DNA from: Anodontia alba
Lineage: Eukaryota > Mollusca > Bivalvia > Lucinida > Lucinidae
Length of the DNA stretch: 64,000 nt
Reading direction: 5' to 3'
Assembly (NCBI GenBank): GCA_964016985.1
Contig: OZ024825.1
Location: 30,185,893-30,249,892 of the forward strand
The notes beneath the pieces are model-generated. The model was given only the letters and a program-made list of their open reading frames with translations. It did not search any database and was not told where the DNA came from. The translations under genes were made by a program, and so were the position numbers. Below, in pieces: positions 22,501 through 30,660 of the stretch. How positions within the stretch are numbered: position 1 is the first letter of the stretch; the number at the start of each line of letters is the position of its first letter.

Positions 22501-25500
22501 GATCTTTTGCATGCGTAAACAGAGATGGCCCTGATAGTCTTGCACATTCGAACAGCCCAATATGTTTCTCATTGGTTTGTTACATAATCATTTAATGATT
22601 GGGCAGACCACATAAGCAAATTACCATATTTATCCTAAGTATTAGGACAGGCCTGAGCAAACAGTGCAAACCCAGATCAGATGCCACAAAATGTGGCATC
22701 TGATCAGGGTCTACACTGTTTGCCACTCATCCAGCAGTTTTTAAGACTGTACTAGGTAGCCAAATTGACCAAATTTTAGGATAAGTATGGTGAGGAGTTA
22801 AGGCCAAATAAAGATAAATATGGTGATCATAGGAAAGCTCATAGTTTTCATTTTTACCTTTTTCACTTAGAAGCTCAAAGTTGATTGGTTCTGGTGAAGT
22901 GCTCTTTTGTATCTGGAGTCTTTGTACTGAAAAATAAAGCAAAATAATTCATTTCTACCAGTATGTGTTGCCTCAAAGCTCTAGGTTTAAAAGACTCTTT
23001 TTTCCACTGAAAAGTCCTGAAATTTATTCTTATTTATCCACAAACACAAGTTGTGGGTACTCATTAGAAGCACTCACTGAGGCACTTCTAATGAGTACCC
23101 ATATGCTTTCCTGGAGAAATGTGAATATCCCCTCTTATCTGGAGCTATGTTGCCTAATTTTTTTTTAATCATGCCACTCATTTTACATTAAATCTGATCA
23201 AATAAGTTGTGCAATAAAAAAGCAATAAAATCAGAGGTCAAATCATACAAAATACAGAAACAAACCCTTTTTATTGAAAAAAAAAACAACAACAATAAAC
23301 AAACAAACAAAAAACAAACAATAACAACAAAAAAAGCAAACAAATAAAAATGTAAAACATTAATAATACCCAACCATTATCGTGTCATGAGGAGATATCT
23401 GTCAAAAATTGACGAATGTACCTAATACATGTAGCTATCCTAAACCAGATCTCCACAATATCAATGCACACATGAATTTTGGTGAAAATCTGTTGGGATT
23501 TACTAAAGTAATTGTCCTGCAACGAAAATACAGGTGTGTCCCAGGCAGATCTCTGTCAAAAATTGACAAAATTTGATCATTAGCAATACCAAACCAAATC
23601 TCCACATTATCAATGCACATACCAAGTTTGGTGAAGGTCCATAGATATTTACTCAAGCTATCGTCCAGAAACGAAAATATGGATGTGTCATGGGCAGATA
23701 ATTCTGTCAAAAATTGACAAAATTTGCCCATTAGTAATCCCAAATCAAATCTCCACAATATAAATGCACAGACCAAGTTTGGTGGAAATCCACTGACATA
23801 TACTCAAGTTATCGTCCAGGATATGAAAATACGGATGGCCGTACAACAGATGGCCGGACTCACGGACAACCAACATGAAACCATAATACCCCTCTACCAT
23901 TGTGTGGCAGGGTATGAAAACAACAACCATATTTTAAAATGCTACTGTTTAATTTTAAGAAGCAAAGTTAAATAAACTGAGTACAAAAGATGATAATCAT
24001 TCAAAAAGTACTTACTATTACAACTTGTCAAGGTGATTCTTGTAATTTTCATTGTTGAAGGAAATGTCATGATAAACTCTTGTGGAAATAGGCCAGTTGT
24101 TGGCCAAAATGTTTCATCTTTCCTGGAAAATACACATAGATTAATAAAACAAAATACCACAGTTATCCTTAGTATTTCAGCAGATAATTCCAAACTCTAG
24201 ACAAGAGAGGGTATTAGATAAATAGTTTTCTTATTTCTCAAGGTACTCATTAATTGGGGCAAGATTCTTCTAAAAAAAAAAAAAAACATGTTGTGGGTAC
24301 TTATTTAACCCTTCAACCTTGTCCTGCTGAGCCTGGGTATACCCTGCCTTTGCAAACAGTGTAGATCCAGATCAGCTGGCTTTTGAAGAAGCCAACTGAT
24401 CTGGATCTGCACTGTTTGTCATTAAGTATGTGAATTATACCAAAAACCTAGATCAAGTAATCATCTGATTGGCTGAAAATTAGAAGTGGGTGTGGCATCT
24501 TAATTTATTCAGCATCATGACAAGGGTAAAATGGCTCAGCAAGGCAATTCTGATGAGTAACATATGTTTTCATGGAAGTAAGCAATATATCAATACTTTT
24601 TGACTGAAAAAAAAAAAAAATATCCAGAGCTATGCAGGTAGACTATTGTGAGCTACGGTAAATGTCCTAAAATTTCAAACACTTTATTCTATCCTTTATT
24701 TGGCTTAAATTTTGCTTTTTATGCATTTGTCTCATAAAATGCTTGGTGGAATGGCAAACAGTGATGACACTGATTAGGAGCAGTCTCATCTGGGTCTGCA
24801 ATGTTTGCATATGGCATTTTGTCACAAAACTTCGGTGTTCGAAATTTAGGATATTTACAGTATTAAAGTGTTGGCATGTGTGAGTTTCTTTTCCTGCTAA
24901 ATTCTCTACAATTAATATTATCAAAACCCAAATAAAAAAAAAAAAAAAAAATAATATTATCATAAAACAAACTTCGTGTTAACCCTTGTCTTGCTGAACC
25001 CAGATATAACTTACATTTGCAAACAGTGTAGATCCAGAACAGTTGGCTTCTGAAGAAGCCTACTGATCTGGATCTGCACTGTTTGTCATTAAGTATGTGA
25101 ATTTGTATCAAGAATCTGGATCAAGTAATTTAACTGGCTGAAAATTAGAAGTGGGCGTGGCATCCTAATTTATTCAGCAGGATAAGGGTTAAGTCTTCAC
25201 TTATATTTGTGTTTGTATTGAAGCATTGTGCACTGCAGGACTGTCTGATAAAAATAATAGACTTTTTTTTCATTTTTTTTTTTAAATTTCATTTGCTTTT
25301 GCCTTGGTTGAACTAAGAGCCGGCTGATCTTGATATATAAGATCACATAGGACCAGGTAGCAATCCAAGCTTTGGACTAACTTACTTATAATCTCAAACA
25401 ATCCTGATACATTCTTCCCCTTGCTTACAGACAAATCCCGACTCTCAAGGACTACTACACTTTCTGCCACAGAACCTTATCAGACCCTGGAATGCCTTAC

Positions 25501-26160
25501 CAACAAAGACTTCCTTACTGCCCATCTTGGTGTATTTCAGCCATGCTGTCTGCTAGGATGCCTACATCTCACTATCTGGTTTTATCATTTAACTACATTA
25601 TTTACTATTAACCCTATTTTTTGCAATGTATAAACCCATGTATAAACTCATTTCACAAACTTTACATATTCTATTCCCTCCAATTCACAGTATAGCAGAA
25701 ACCCATCTAGTTCTCTTATGTATAGCAGGAGAGAAAACTATTTACACAGCAACCAGTGGTATGTGAATAATGCATATAACTCTGGTGGGGAAGTTCAATG
25801 TAAATAACTTTTCTGTAGCAGTGGTTTCTGCAGCAACTACATTATGAGGCAATCTATTCCAAAGTGGAATAGTATGGGGAATACTTTAAAGCATCAATTT
25901 AAGAATGTAGATGGATGTAAATGGCTTTCCCAATACTCAATATATGGGCAAAACAAGTGACCAGTGTGGGACCGTTAGTAGCACACGTGCGAATACTAGT
26001 ACACTGCTTTAGAATTTTCGTATTTGGTCCCTATATCCGATTGTAACAATATATTGCAGCATAATTACCCATCTGTCATGTGCTCTGGTGGGTACTTTTG
26101 ATCGTTGGATGTAGCAAGAACAATCGCAGCACCCGCATGTTTCAACCCAACGTCAAACAT
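16358..26160 (-). CDS. IFT25: IFT25 / HSPB11 gene, 4 coding exons
   Basis: It encodes intraflagellar transport protein 25, a small jelly-roll subunit of IFT complex B that pairs with IFT27 and works in cilia (family knowledge). The coding exons are 26160-26069, 24122-24016, 22926-22858 and 16515-16358. Joined they give 426 nt, 141 residues plus stop, against about 144 in vertebrates. Phases match at all three junctions, and every junction is GT-AG. Residues 14-37 read VLATSNDQKYPPEHMTDGKD then ETFW. The signature PTTGLFPQEFI (38-48) is the IFT25 hallmark, and a QKSTSPEPINF block (73-83) follows. The last exon reads HLRFTIESGYDHFVCIHKVH. The start is the only in-frame ATG of exon 1 with an N-terminus of family length. 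Intron 3 is 6.3 kb and carries a mariner element. No coding damage is visible. Confidence 0.93.
16545..17345 (+). repeat. Tandem dispersed repeat, about 155 bp unit
   Basis: About five units are marked by AAGGCAATAGCTTAAACAG-like boxes at 16649, 16809, about 16960 and 17118, and by AAAGGGCCATTACTCAAGAA. It lies downstream of IFT25 exon 4 on the opposite strand and probably overlaps its 3' UTR region. Confidence 0.7.
17346..17925 (+). repeat. Dispersed repeat (GACCCCAGGGCTATAATTTG family)
   Basis: The same blocks recur at 19996-20940: GGTCCACAAGATAAAGC, TTTTAAAGTTTTGCCTAT, TTTATTGGGCCCATGTC and GAGGCTCCATGT..ATTTGGC. It ends in T-rich sequence at 17880-17913. Confidence 0.7.
18008..19350 (-). 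mobile_element. Mariner transposon, apparently complete
   Basis: The 1343 bp element has inverted ends of at least 29 bp, each starting CGAGGGATGTTCGAAATGAA with no mismatch. TA dinucleotides flank it at 18006-18007 and 19351-19352. The single transposase ORF is uninterrupted. It lies within IFT25 intron 3, transcribed in the same direction as IFT25. Identical ends and an open frame imply a recent insertion. Confidence 0.95.
18078..19157 (-). CDS. Mariner transposase, intact ORF
   Basis: It catalyses cut-and-paste transposition of its own element. The chosen start MVGRSADKKDEIRAYIKARS gives 359 residues; an upstream in-frame ATG at 19199 would add 14. Two N-terminal helix-turn-helix units are visible: residues about 12-60 (SKLGCSLKKLMTEIS..YDTVRRW) and 90-125 (FTVRDIARKVGISLSTVHLI). 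A linker RISARWVPHLLT and the catalytic motifs GDETWVHYFEPD, LLHDNASAH and YSPDLTPCDFFLFPKLK follow. The last two Asp residues are separated by 35 residues rather than the usual 34 of DD34D mariners. The extra residue maps to a lysine-rich KKEKK run coded by an A-rich tract, so slippage is likely. Activity cannot be judged from sequence alone. Confidence 0.93.
   Translation of the reverse strand: MVGRSADKKDEIRAYIKARSKLGCSLKKLMTEISTAFGPSCVSYDTVRRWKKKFESGVESIKNAQKSGRPKSASRKEIVSKIKEIIEGDARFTVRDIARKVGISLSTVHLILKKHLKVRKISARWVPHLLTDEQKRQRVKVAKKLLQMFPKYDKKQFANVVTGDETWVHYFEPDRKVSNKIWATKHSKRPIIAKRSLSTKKVLYAIFFSGEGVAIKVLVKKGKSITGKYYKDVVLKKLKKYYQKRRPATGFKHVLLLHDNASAHTSAIVTAFLKKEKKVTVLPHPPYSPDLTPCDFFLFPKLKAFLAGWKYQSRQALGSAIHQYLITVPKSAYRDVFKKWILRLKLCISSHGEYFEGMK
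19354..19995. other. IFT25 intron 3, no recognised element
   Basis: AT-rich intron sequence with TACTTACTTACTTAC near 19980. No exon-like or repeat structure was seen. Confidence 0.5.
19996..20940 (+). repeat. Dispersed repeat, two further tandem units
   Basis: Two units (about 450 bp apart by the GTCCACAAGATAA markers at 20002 and 20450) match 17346-17925. The last ends with a GGATGACGGACGAAGAGGCG tail and CTCATCTAGGAGCCTAAAGG. Confidence 0.75.
21050..21420. repeat. Hairpin-bearing element with GTTCGAGCCATTGAGG end
   Basis: The outer ends are ACTTCAATGGCTCGAACAC and GTTCGAGCCATTGAGGTTA, inverted. In the middle, TTGTATGTTGAGTTTACTCA..AGAATCACCTC pairs with GAGGCAATTCTATTGAGTA and ACACACAACATACAA. 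It is a separate palindromic family carrying an HP-A-like core. Confidence 0.65.
21655..21840. repeat. Possible pogo-like remnant with local inverted repeat
   Basis: TACACTGGAACTGCTTTATT resembles 5079. Nearby, AAAAAATGACCATTTGTG and TATAGAAAAATAACTATAAA face TGGTCATTTTTCTATATAA. Confidence 0.35.
21845..22040 (-). repeat. SINE 3' fragment, decayed
   Basis: The reverse complement of the SINE body is readable: GGCCCAGTCAACACATTAAG, GCGGTTAACCAGTACTTG, TTTCATCAGAAACTGACAAC and TGCCCTTCTTGAATCAGCAG. The tRNA-like head is not intact. Confidence 0.75.
22123..22400 (+). repeat. HP-C element, copy 3 (best preserved)
   Basis: It starts CATTATGAAAACATGTCTAT and ends GTATGTTTTCGTGATG. The central palindrome GGGTACTCATTAGAACTGCC, then TCGGCGA, then the complement ends GAGTACC. 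The inner arms TTTCTGCTCAAAACATAGAT and ATATTTTTGAGCAGAA are complementary. Confidence 0.85.
22617..22802. repeat. HP-G element next to IFT25 exon 3
   Basis: The ends are TTACCATATTTATCCTAAGT and AATTTTAGGATAAGTATGGT, inverted. The core AGATGCCACAAAATGTGGCA sits between CAGTGCAAACCCAGATC and GATCAGGGTCTACACTG. It lies 55 bp downstream (in gene direction) of the exon 3 donor. Confidence 0.8.
22858..22926 (-). CDS. IFT25: IFT25 coding exon 3
   Basis: The acceptor is TTTATTTTTCAG| and the donor |GTAAAAATG. It encodes I/QRLQIQKSTSPEPINFELLSEK plus one base of the next codon, matching the family's FVQTLKIEKSTSKEPVDFE block. Confidence 0.93.
23021..23153. repeat. HP-A element, copy 5
   Basis: GTGGGTACTCATTAGAAGC pairs with GCACTTCTAATGAGTACCC. 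The arms are TTATTTATCCACAAACAC and TTTCCTGGAGAAATGTGA, ending TTATCTGGAGCTATG. Confidence 0.75.
23270..23345. repeat. CAAA/CAACAA low-complexity tract
   Basis: A-rich stretch with AACAACAAC and AAACAAACAAAC repeats. Confidence 0.85.
23395..23900 (+). repeat. Tandem repeat, 153-bp unit, three copies
   Basis: GTCAAAAATTGAC markers lie at 23401, 23554 and 23706. Each unit carries ATCTCCACAATATCAATGCA and a CAAGTTTGGTG block. The array ends GATGGCCGTACAACAGATGG and ACTCACGGACAACCAAC. Confidence 0.85.
24016..24122 (-). CDS. IFT25: IFT25 coding exon 2
   Basis: The acceptor is TGTATTTTCCAG| and the donor is A|GTAAGT. The exon encodes the most conserved part: GKDETFWPTTGLFPQEFIMT, then FPSTMKITRITLTSCN. 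Phase 2 in and phase 1 out agree with its neighbours. Confidence 0.95.
24222..24645. repeat. HP-A element split by HP-B insertion
   Basis: The left part (24222-24304) has TTTTCTTATTTCTCAAGGTA and ACATGTTGTGGGTACTTA. The right part (24531-24645) has GGCAATTCTGATGAGTAACA, TTCATGGAAGTAAGCAATAT and the end TATCCAGAGCTATG. HP-B copy 4 occupies the centre. Confidence 0.7.
24305..24530 (-). repeat. HP-B hairpin element, copy 4, nested
   Basis: It lies in reverse orientation and starts TTAACCCTTCAACCTTGTCC with a short internal duplication of the terminus. The core is GATCCAGATCAGCTGGCTTT with AAGCCAACTGATCTGGATC. It ends TCATGACAAGGGTAAA. Confidence 0.8.
24650..24866. repeat. HP-H hairpin element
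   Basis: The ends are TACGGTAAATGTCCTAAAAT and AAATTTAGGATATTTACAGT. The core has GGCAAACAGTGATGACACTG and GGGTCTGCAATGTTTGCATA around GATTAGGAGCAGTCTCATC. Confidence 0.75.
24930..24962. repeat. Poly-A with ATAATATTAT hairpin arms
   Basis: The A17 run is bordered by AATTAATATTATC and ATAATATTATCAT. Confidence 0.6.
24979..25192 (-). repeat. HP-B hairpin element, copy 5
   Basis: It lies in reverse orientation. The ends TTAACCCTTGTCTTGCTGAA and TTCAGCAGGATAAGGGTTAA form the clearest terminal repeat of the family. The core is AGAACAGTTGGCTTCTGAAG. Confidence 0.85.
25424..25560 (+). pseudogene. LINE reverse-transcriptase C-terminal remnant (tentative)
   Basis: The frame DYYTFCHRTLSDPWNALPTK continues TSLLPILVYFSHAVC and stops. 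It resembles the end of CR1/L2-type polymerases, where a motif near W-N-x-L-P precedes the stop. No upstream RT domain remains. The match is by motif shape only. Confidence 0.45.
25561..26068. other. IFT25 intron 1, unassigned
   Basis: Contains CAGTATAGCAG..AACCCATCTAG and GTAGCAGTGGTTTCTGCAGC, a locally palindromic run. No exon was recognised. Confidence 0.4.
26069..26160 (-). CDS. IFT25: IFT25 coding exon 1
   Basis: The ATG is at 26160. The exon encodes MFDVGLKHAGAAIVLATSND, then QKYPPEHMTD, ending GG|GTAATT in phase 2. An overlapping 123-codon plus-strand frame here is only its shadow. Confidence 0.93.
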
Positions 26161-26207
26161 TTTTATTTTTTCCTTTCGTTGTCAATTACAACAAACTATT
26201 TGGTATC

Positions 26208-26560
26208 TGAGTTAATCAAGCGCATAAATTGGAGTGTGACTATTTGTATGATAATCGTGCAGCGAAACATTTTTTTTAATGCTTTTGAAGCTGACGCTTT
26301 AGGACCAGCTGTTGCGAGACATATAGGGAGAGAACTATGTAGGTTTTTAATGCACATTGAGTTTAAAATACAGGAACTTTTATTTTACAAGAGAGTTGCA
26401 AATCTGATAAAGAGTCCTTACACCCAGTCTGAATTTCTTTCTTTAAATTAAAACACAGGAGAAAGTTGCACTTACCGTCCTATCGACTACGAGTTTTTAA
26501 CTCCGCAATAGCAGACACATATGAACCAATTACTGGACTCACAAATTGAAGCACAAATGT
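26208..26560 (-). promoter_or_regulatory. IFT25: Probable IFT25 5' UTR and promoter region
   Basis: A strong minus-strand donor, GGACG|GTAAGT, ends a candidate untranslated exon at 26476. A possible acceptor TTAACTCAG| lies at 26207-26208, upstream of the ATG exon. The transcription start itself cannot be placed. Confidence 0.45.
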
Positions 26561-26743
26561 GAGCTTATGATCAAACGACAATAACAAACACAACGGATGT
26601 AGATGATACTTTTCTTGTGGGGTTTATCCCTACAAGTGGACTGCTGACCAAGTTCAAGCATCCACAGGATCTTCATTGTAGGATGTTAGTTTTATCAATG
26701 TAAATAGGGATTACCCAGGGTTTGGTAGTACAGGGTCTTTTAA

Positions 26744-27049
26744 TGCACACAGATTATTTTTAAACCTAAACTACAAAAGAGGAGAGCAAGACTGAATGTT
26801 AGGGCGAATACATTCAGCAACAGCATTATTGATTCTTGGAATAAACTTCCAGAAAATGTGGTAAATGCACCCTCCTCCATCAACGCTTTTAAGAATAGAC
26901 TAAAGAAACACTGGCACGAGCATCCTTCCCTATTTGACGAAACATGCTGTCAAACCGGCCTTCCTACAAGAGGAGTTCGTCAAAACCAAAACGCATCATT
27001 TCAAATCGAATGGCTTAATTACTCTGATGTCGAATATGGTGAGTTATGA
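26744..27049 (+). pseudogene. LINE reverse-transcriptase C-terminal remnant
   Basis: An open frame reads KRRARLNVRANTFSNSIIDS, then WNKLPENVVNAPSSINAFKN, then RLKKHWHEHPSLFDETCCQT, and stops at 27049. The R-x-N-V-R, W-N-x-L-P and N-x-F-K-x-R-L-x-K-x-W pattern is characteristic of the end of non-LTR retrotransposon polymerases. Everything upstream is missing, as in a 5'-truncated copy. A (CTTT)n tract follows at 27106-27140. Confidence 0.85.
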
Positions 27050-27105
27050 TGAGCTGAGAAAATTGAAAAGATATGGGGCCATCATACCCAAGCCAATACC
27101 TGATT

Positions 27106-27142
27106 TTTCTTTCTTTTTCTTTCTTTCTTTCTTTCTTTCTGC
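27106..27142 (+). repeat. (CTTT)n microsatellite
   Basis: TTTCTTTCTTTTTCTTTC repeats after the LINE tail. Confidence 0.9.
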
Positions 27143-27149
27143 AGGCTCG

Positions 27150-28105
27150 CGTGTATGTAATACTTTTTTTGCAATACTTTGCTATATACTTGTAATTTGC
27201 CTTCACTTTTGAGCAATAAATACTATTCTCAATTCCCTGCCAATGGTGCTAGGCGAGCATATTCAGACCTAGAAAATTTCTCAATTGAACCCGCGACTTC
27301 TAGCGCTCATGAATCTGATTTGGTTGTGGTTACACACCAAATATGACCAAGGATAAGTAACAGAGAGAACATCTCTAGGTCTGACTCTTTCCAAAAAAAT
27401 TGAGACACTATCTTCAGAAGCAGAGCTACTGCAGAGGACACTGTAGCTTAGAAGAAGCTGGATTTGTAGATATCCGTTCTAGAGAAGGCCACTTGAAAAG
27501 CAAGCAAGTGCTGTTTCCTACCAAATCTGTGTGGATTTATTTGATCATATGTAGGCATTTTTGTTTCCAGGAGAACCAGCGTACTTTCTTTGCTACGCTG
27601 CTTCCGTGATTCCCACTTCAGCTGTTGGAAATTTTTGTTTGCCAACATGTACTGAGTCTCATCGTGAAAAAATGTATCTTCGGGGCATGTGTGAACAGTA
27701 CAGATTCAGATCACCCAGCGAAATCATATATACTCGGTGTCTGATCTGGCATTTTGCTTTATCATATGACGTCGCTATTATTCAATGGATAACGGCATTT
27801 ACTTTATTGCAAGCTGTGAAATCAATACATATCCGAAATGAATAAAAATGATATTTTCACAAGTGAAAGAATATGACATTTCACAAGTAAAAAAATATGT
27901 GGCTGTTACTTTCACTACTCGTTTCGGATTACTTCGGTTGTCTTCATTGTTTCCCCAACAGATGCCGATCCAACTTCGGTTTTTTAACTCCCCTAACTCC
28001 TCTGTATGTGAGCAAAACTATCAAGTGTTGGTATGCATTTTATAAGTTAGAATGTAAAGAACATTTTAGTAACAATATTATTTCAATTTGCCGAAACGTT
28101 TTGTT
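27150..28105. other. No gene recognised
   Basis: Mixed sequence. Short frames on both strands show no family motif and no splice-consistent set. Confidence 0.45.
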
Positions 28106-28774
28106 TTTGTCGCACCTGCGTTAGCACACAGGTGCGATATAGGCGTGCTATGACCCGTCCGTTCGTCAACAATTGACTTGTGAGCGCAACTCCTCCTACA
28201 GTTTTTGGCCAATCATTTTGAAACTCCACAGATCTTTTGGCCATGGCGTGTAGATGTGCATATTGTTTGCTCATAATTCTCATTTTTTTTCCAACTTTTT
28301 CCGCTTTGTTAACTTAGTCAGTTTTTACCTAAAACCCTTATAGTCAGTGGGTGTCTCGTGAACGCAACTACTTCTACAGTTTTTTTGCCAGTCATTTTGA
28401 AACTTCACAGATGTTTTGGCCATGGTGTGTAGATGTGCATATTGTTTGCTTATAATTCTCAGATTTTTTTTCAATGTTTTCCGCTTTGTTAACTTAGTCA
28501 GTTTTTACCTAAAACCCTTATAGTCAGTGGGTGTCTCGTGAGCGCAACTCCTCCTACAGTTTTTGGCCAATCATTTTGAAACTTCACAGATGTTTTGGCC
28601 ATGGTGTGTAGATGTGCATATTGTTTGCTCATAATTCTCAGATTTTTTTTTTTCAACTTTTTTCGCTTTGTTAACTTAGTCAGTTTTTACCTAAAACCCT
28701 TATAGTCAGTGGGTGTCTCGTGAGCGCAACTCCTCCTACAGTTTTTGGCCAATCATTTTGAAACTTTAACCCCG

Positions 28775-28795
28775 CCCCCCCCCCCCCCCCCCCCC
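28775..28795 (+). repeat. C21 homopolymer
   Basis: Twenty-one consecutive C residues at the left junction of the insertion into the 180 bp array. Confidence 0.95.
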
Positions 28796-29104
28796 GGTGG
28801 TTTGCTCTACCGACCGTTCTAAGGCGGTGGTCCCGGTGTTAGTCTTACTCTTTGTTGCTTTGTGGTTTATTCTACGAGGGGATTTGTTGTATGTCTTTCC
28901 GTGTGTCATTTTGTTCTTGTGTTTTTCAGTCTTTTTAGTATTGCGATTACCTCGCTTGGGGAAGAGAGAGCTAATCATAGTGCTTTTCATACGTTTGTTC
29001 GGTTTGTGCTTGTTTAGATTTGTCGGTTTCCTCTTCCTCTTGGGGTCTGGGAAGGGCTGCGGTTTGTGATTGTGGCACTCCCTGGACTTTTCTCTTACCT
29101 TTTT
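28796..29104 (-). pseudogene. Unrecognised coding-like remnant
   Basis: The minus strand reads SLFPKRGNRNTKKTEKHKN to ATKSKTNTGTTALERSVEQT before the C tract. The basic stretch and the ERSVE(Q/K)TTG motif are also found on the plus strand at 32100-32150, so both may derive from one mobile element family. The family is not recognised. Confidence 0.3.
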
Positions 29105-29395
29105 TTCACAGATGTTTTAGCCATGGTACACCTGTGGACACAAATCCGTTCAAACTGTCACGTAGAGCGCTTCGTCGTAAAGCGAATCATCGATCAATAT
29201 AAAAATAGGATGTTCATTCATTGTAGGCGCGGTTTGTAACGGAAGGCGTGGCTTTCACGTGACATCTACCTGTCATGCGTCAGTCAATATTGGCGGGGTA
29301 TCAAACAAGCGCAATGCTAACAAATAGATATGGGCGCTCTTTTCAGTGGGGCAAATCATTGTCGAAAGACCAAAAGTCTTATTTTGGATGAACTG

Positions 29396-29578
29396 ACAGA
29401 CTGTTATGGTGGCAATAAGGATACAATTAATGTTCATTAAATACGGGGCCTTCAGTAAAACTGCTGAAAAATTCAAAGTAAGTGTGAACACGGTTTCGAA
29501 CATATGGAAGGAACATTGTTGTGGGATCTCCACACGGTCTGCCGGCGGCCATCGAGGCAGTTCCAAGAAATTTCATTA
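29396..29578 (+). pseudogene. Transposase-like helix-turn-helix remnant
   Basis: The frame reads KYGAFSKTAEKFKVSVNTVS, then NIWKEHCCGISTRSAGGHRG, then SSKKFH and a stop. The spacing of G-x-F-S-K-T-A..V-S-x-N-T-V-x-x-I-W fits the N-terminal HTH of Tc1/IS630-type transposases, followed by a glycine-rich linker. No catalytic domain follows. Confidence 0.45.
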
Positions 29579-30660
29579 ATGTAAAACTGACGAACTTTTT
29601 CCCTATAGTTCACTTGTATTTGAAACATGATCGATAAAAAGTATTCCCCGTTGTAATCAACACTGATGACAATTGTGTCCCGCTTCACACAGGTAAAATA
29701 TGGCTCCGCCCACTATGAAGCTGGCTAATCGGAGCAATGTGTATACGAGCGTGTCACTTGTTTTTGACAATCGAGAAAATTGTAAACAATGTCAACCAAT
29801 TTTGAACGGATTAGTGTCCACGGGTTTATGTAGATGTGCATATTGTTTGCTCATAATTCTCAGATTTTTTTTCAACTTTTTCCGCTTTGTTAACTTAGTC
29901 AGTTTTTACCTAAAACCCTTATAGTTAGTGGGTGTCTCATGAGCGCAACTCCTCCTGCAGTTTTAAGCCAATAGTTTTGAAACTTCACAGATAATTAGGT
30001 CAGAGTCTGAAGATTTGCATATTGTTTGCACATAAATCTCAGATTTTTTTTTCAACTTTTTCCGCTTTGTTAACTTAGTCAGTTTTTACCTAAAACCCTT
30101 ATAGTCAGTGGGTGTTTCGTGAGCGCAACTCCTCCTGCAGTTTTAGGCCAATAGTTTTGAAACTTCATAGATGATTAGGTCATGGTCTGAAGATGTGCAT
30201 ATTGTTTGCACATAAATATCAGATTCATTTTAGCAGAGTTAGGGGCCCCTGATTTATGCCCAAAATTGGTTTCCGCTCAATATCTTGTGAAAGAATTGAT
30301 GGATTAGGATCATATTTTGCATACATATTGTTGTTAACAATACCTAGCGAGATTATCACATGACATTTTTCGTCAATTTTCAGCTGAGTTACTGTCCTTG
30401 ATTAATGGTCAAAAATGATATCCGCTCAATATCAATATCTTGTGAAATAATGGACAGGTTTAGATCAAATTTTGCAAGCCAATATTCTAAATGTTCTACT
30501 TTGTCCATTTTTCTCACAAACTGACCCATCAATTTCTCGAATACTGCAAAATAGATTTTTTTTCAATACAAATAGGAACTTGTATGACTTAATCCCCGCA
30601 GGTGCGACATCGCTTTCCGCGGATTTCTTGTTTGTCTCAGCAGTGCCTCACATGTTTACG

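Larger units (their letters stand above)
28110..30630 (+). repeat. 180-bp tandem repeat array with interruption
   Basis: It opens GTCGCACCTGCGTTAGCACA and closes CCCCGCAGGTGCGACATCGC, partly inverted. Units are marked by GTGAGCGCAACTCCTCC-like boxes at 28180, 28359, 28539 and 28720, and again near 29937 and 30118, all about 180 bp apart. Each unit carries TTCCGCTTTGTTAACTTAGT and a CAGTTTTTACCTAAAACCC block. The flank 30235-30630 holds TCCGCTCAATATCTTGTGAA twice. The middle (about 28768-29835) is foreign sequence. Confidence 0.8.

Noticed and set aside
26080..26451. 123-codon plus-strand ORF
   Set aside because: It overlaps IFT25 exon 1 on the other strand, has no family motif and is a chance frame.
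28797..29069. 90-codon plus-strand hydrophobic ORF
   Set aside because: The opposite strand is the coding-like one (basic peptide with ERSVEQTTG). The plus frame shows only biased composition.
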